The notes beneath the pieces were generated by a model that did not search any database, was not told where the DNA came from, and saw only the letters and a program-made list of their open reading frames with translations. From positions 248,001 through 312,000 of the forward strand of contig NZ_QAOV01000005.1 of the NCBI RefSeq assembly GCF_003050925.1: a stretch of DNA of 64,000 nucleotides, written 5' to 3'. This document shows positions 63,222-64,000 of this stretch, one piece after another (positions within the stretch are counted from its first letter, which is position 1; each line of letters begins with the position of its first letter). A program made the translations under genes and the position numbers. Origin of the DNA: Pseudomonas sp. GV085. Its GTDB lineage: Bacteria; Pseudomonadota; Gammaproteobacteria; Pseudomonadales; Pseudomonadaceae.

Positions 63222-64000
63222 CTAGGAGTTCCGGCCTTTTATCCGCCGGGTCAAAAACCCGAAATACTCCTGCCGCATCACCAACGTTTCATTCGCCAGA
63301 TGATGCCGTGCCTCGGGCAGCATCAGCACCTGCGGCCGATCAAACTTGCCCCGCAAAACGTCCAGGTTGTGCTCCCAATCCACTGTCATGTCGGCTTGGC
63401 CCTGCACGATCAGCGGCCGTCGCGTGCTCGTGGGTGCGGCTTCGATACGCTTGATCCAGCGTGCCAGTGCGCCCACCCAGGCTGTCGGCAGGCGAAGCGG
63501 CTGCAACGGATCTGCTTGCAGGAACGGCAAAAACGCCGGGTCGTTGGAGTTCTCGCTGAAACGCCGGGCGATGGCTTTGACGAAAGGCTTGAGCAGGTAG
63601 TAACTCAGTTGCGACCAACCCCACGCCCGCGGCCGCACCAGCGGCGACAGCAGAATCACCTGACCCTGTGCCGGGCTGCTCACCCCCGCATTCAACACAT
63701 GATCGATCACGATCGCCCCGCCGGTACTCTGCCCGCACAGGTGCCACGGTTGCGGCAAGTCGAGGGATTGCGCCTCGCCGAACAACCCTTGCAACGCGTC
63801 CTGATACTCGGCGAAATCCTTGATGCTCGCCCGTTCGCCACTGGACAAGCCGTGCCCCGGCAAGTCGCAGGCAATCACCGCAAAGCCCTGGTCCAGCGCC
63901 CACTCGATCACATGCCGGTAGAGCCCGGTGTGATCGTAGAAGCCGTGGATGACAAACAGCGTCGCCTTCGCCCGCTCGGGCCACCAGAACTGGCTGACCA
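63222..64000 (-). CDS. alpha/beta hydrolase, lysophospholipase-like (5' end cut by window edge)
   Basis: The frame continues past the right edge; at least 259 codons are visible. Lipase-type motifs are present: FVIHGFYDHTGLYRHVIEWA, nucleophile Ser in CGQSTGGAIV, acid in VQGQADMTVDW and His in ARHHLANE. It resembles the monoacylglycerol lipase/lysophospholipase L2 group (hydrolase_4). No signal can be judged, as the start is outside. Substrate unknown. Confidence 0.85.
   Translation of the reverse strand, partial: VSQFWWPERAKATLFVIHGFYDHTGLYRHVIEWALDQGFAVIACDLPGHGLSSGERASIKDFAEYQDALQGLFGEAQSLDLPQPWHLCGQSTGGAIVIDHVLNAGVSSPAQGQVILLSPLVRPRAWGWSQLSYYLLKPFVKAIARRFSENSNDPAFLPFLQADPLQPLRLPTAWVGALARWIKRIEAAPTSTRRPLIVQGQADMTVDWEHNLDVLRGKFDRPQVLMLPEARHHLANETLVMRQEYFGFLTRRIKGRNS

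Overview
The window comes from a Pseudomonas of the fluorescens/putida type. Gene order follows the Pseudomonas core chromosome from rpoH-ftsX-ftsE-ftsY through rsmD, coaD, fdx, mutM, ilvD, folA, thyA-lgt, ptsP-rppH, ilvA and rpiA to serA, as I remember it from P. aeruginosa. GC is high throughout, and the intergenic spaces hold the REP/REPIN palindromes typical of this group. There is no rRNA, tRNA, CRISPR array, prophage or integrase. Both ends cut a gene: rpoH on the left and an alpha/beta hydrolase on the right.

Layout. 1-4 kb: rpoH with a sigma-E-type promoter, and the overlapping ftsY-ftsE-ftsX division/secretion operon. 4-10.6 kb: two copies of a two-gene M16 peptidase module on either side of rsmD. 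10.7-18 kb: a YheT-type hydrolase, an AraC regulator, a sulfurtransferase, and a laoRCBA-like long-chain alcohol oxidation cluster with a perfect operator. 18-22.3 kb: coaD, ferredoxin, mutM, an HDOD protein and rlmI. 22.3-23 kb: a RAYT transposase between two 102-bp REPINs. 23.3-25.1 kb: ilvD. 25.1-28 kb: a small accessory cassette (PAAR-tipped probable type VI effector, a coupled probable immunity gene and a membrane protein) bounded by direct copies of the ilvD terminator.

28-31.6 kb: a DUF6124-type gene behind a long structured leader, a periplasmic phosphorylcholine phosphatase (pchP) and a cystine symporter. 31.6-35 kb: folA and a DUF2868/DUF3482 pair. 35-40.8 kb: a 2-aminoethylphosphonate uptake operon with its LysR regulator, a PhnZ-like HD enzyme and the remnant of an FAD oxidoreductase. 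40.8-43.6 kb: the cadA efflux pump divergent from cadR, with a textbook 19-bp-spacer promoter. 43.7-51 kb: thyA-lgt, a TSUP permease, an NRDE protein, ptsP-rppH and a HAD phosphatase. 51-64 kb: ilvA, rpiA, two SdiA-regulated-type paralogues, an FAA hydrolase, D-2-hydroxyglutarate dehydrogenase divergent from serA, a DUF4399 protein, a short solute-binding protein, a DUF523 protein, an EF-Tu prolyl-hydroxylase-like oxygenase, a DUF2059 protein and the cut hydrolase.

Most of this is housekeeping. The parts that most repay a second look are the repeat-bounded PAAR cassette (25145-28003), the leader and coupled small ORF before the DUF6124 gene (28307-28720), the decayed phosphonate oxidoreductase (35661-35786), the RAYT/REPIN family with five elements of identical length, and the duplicated M16 pairs.
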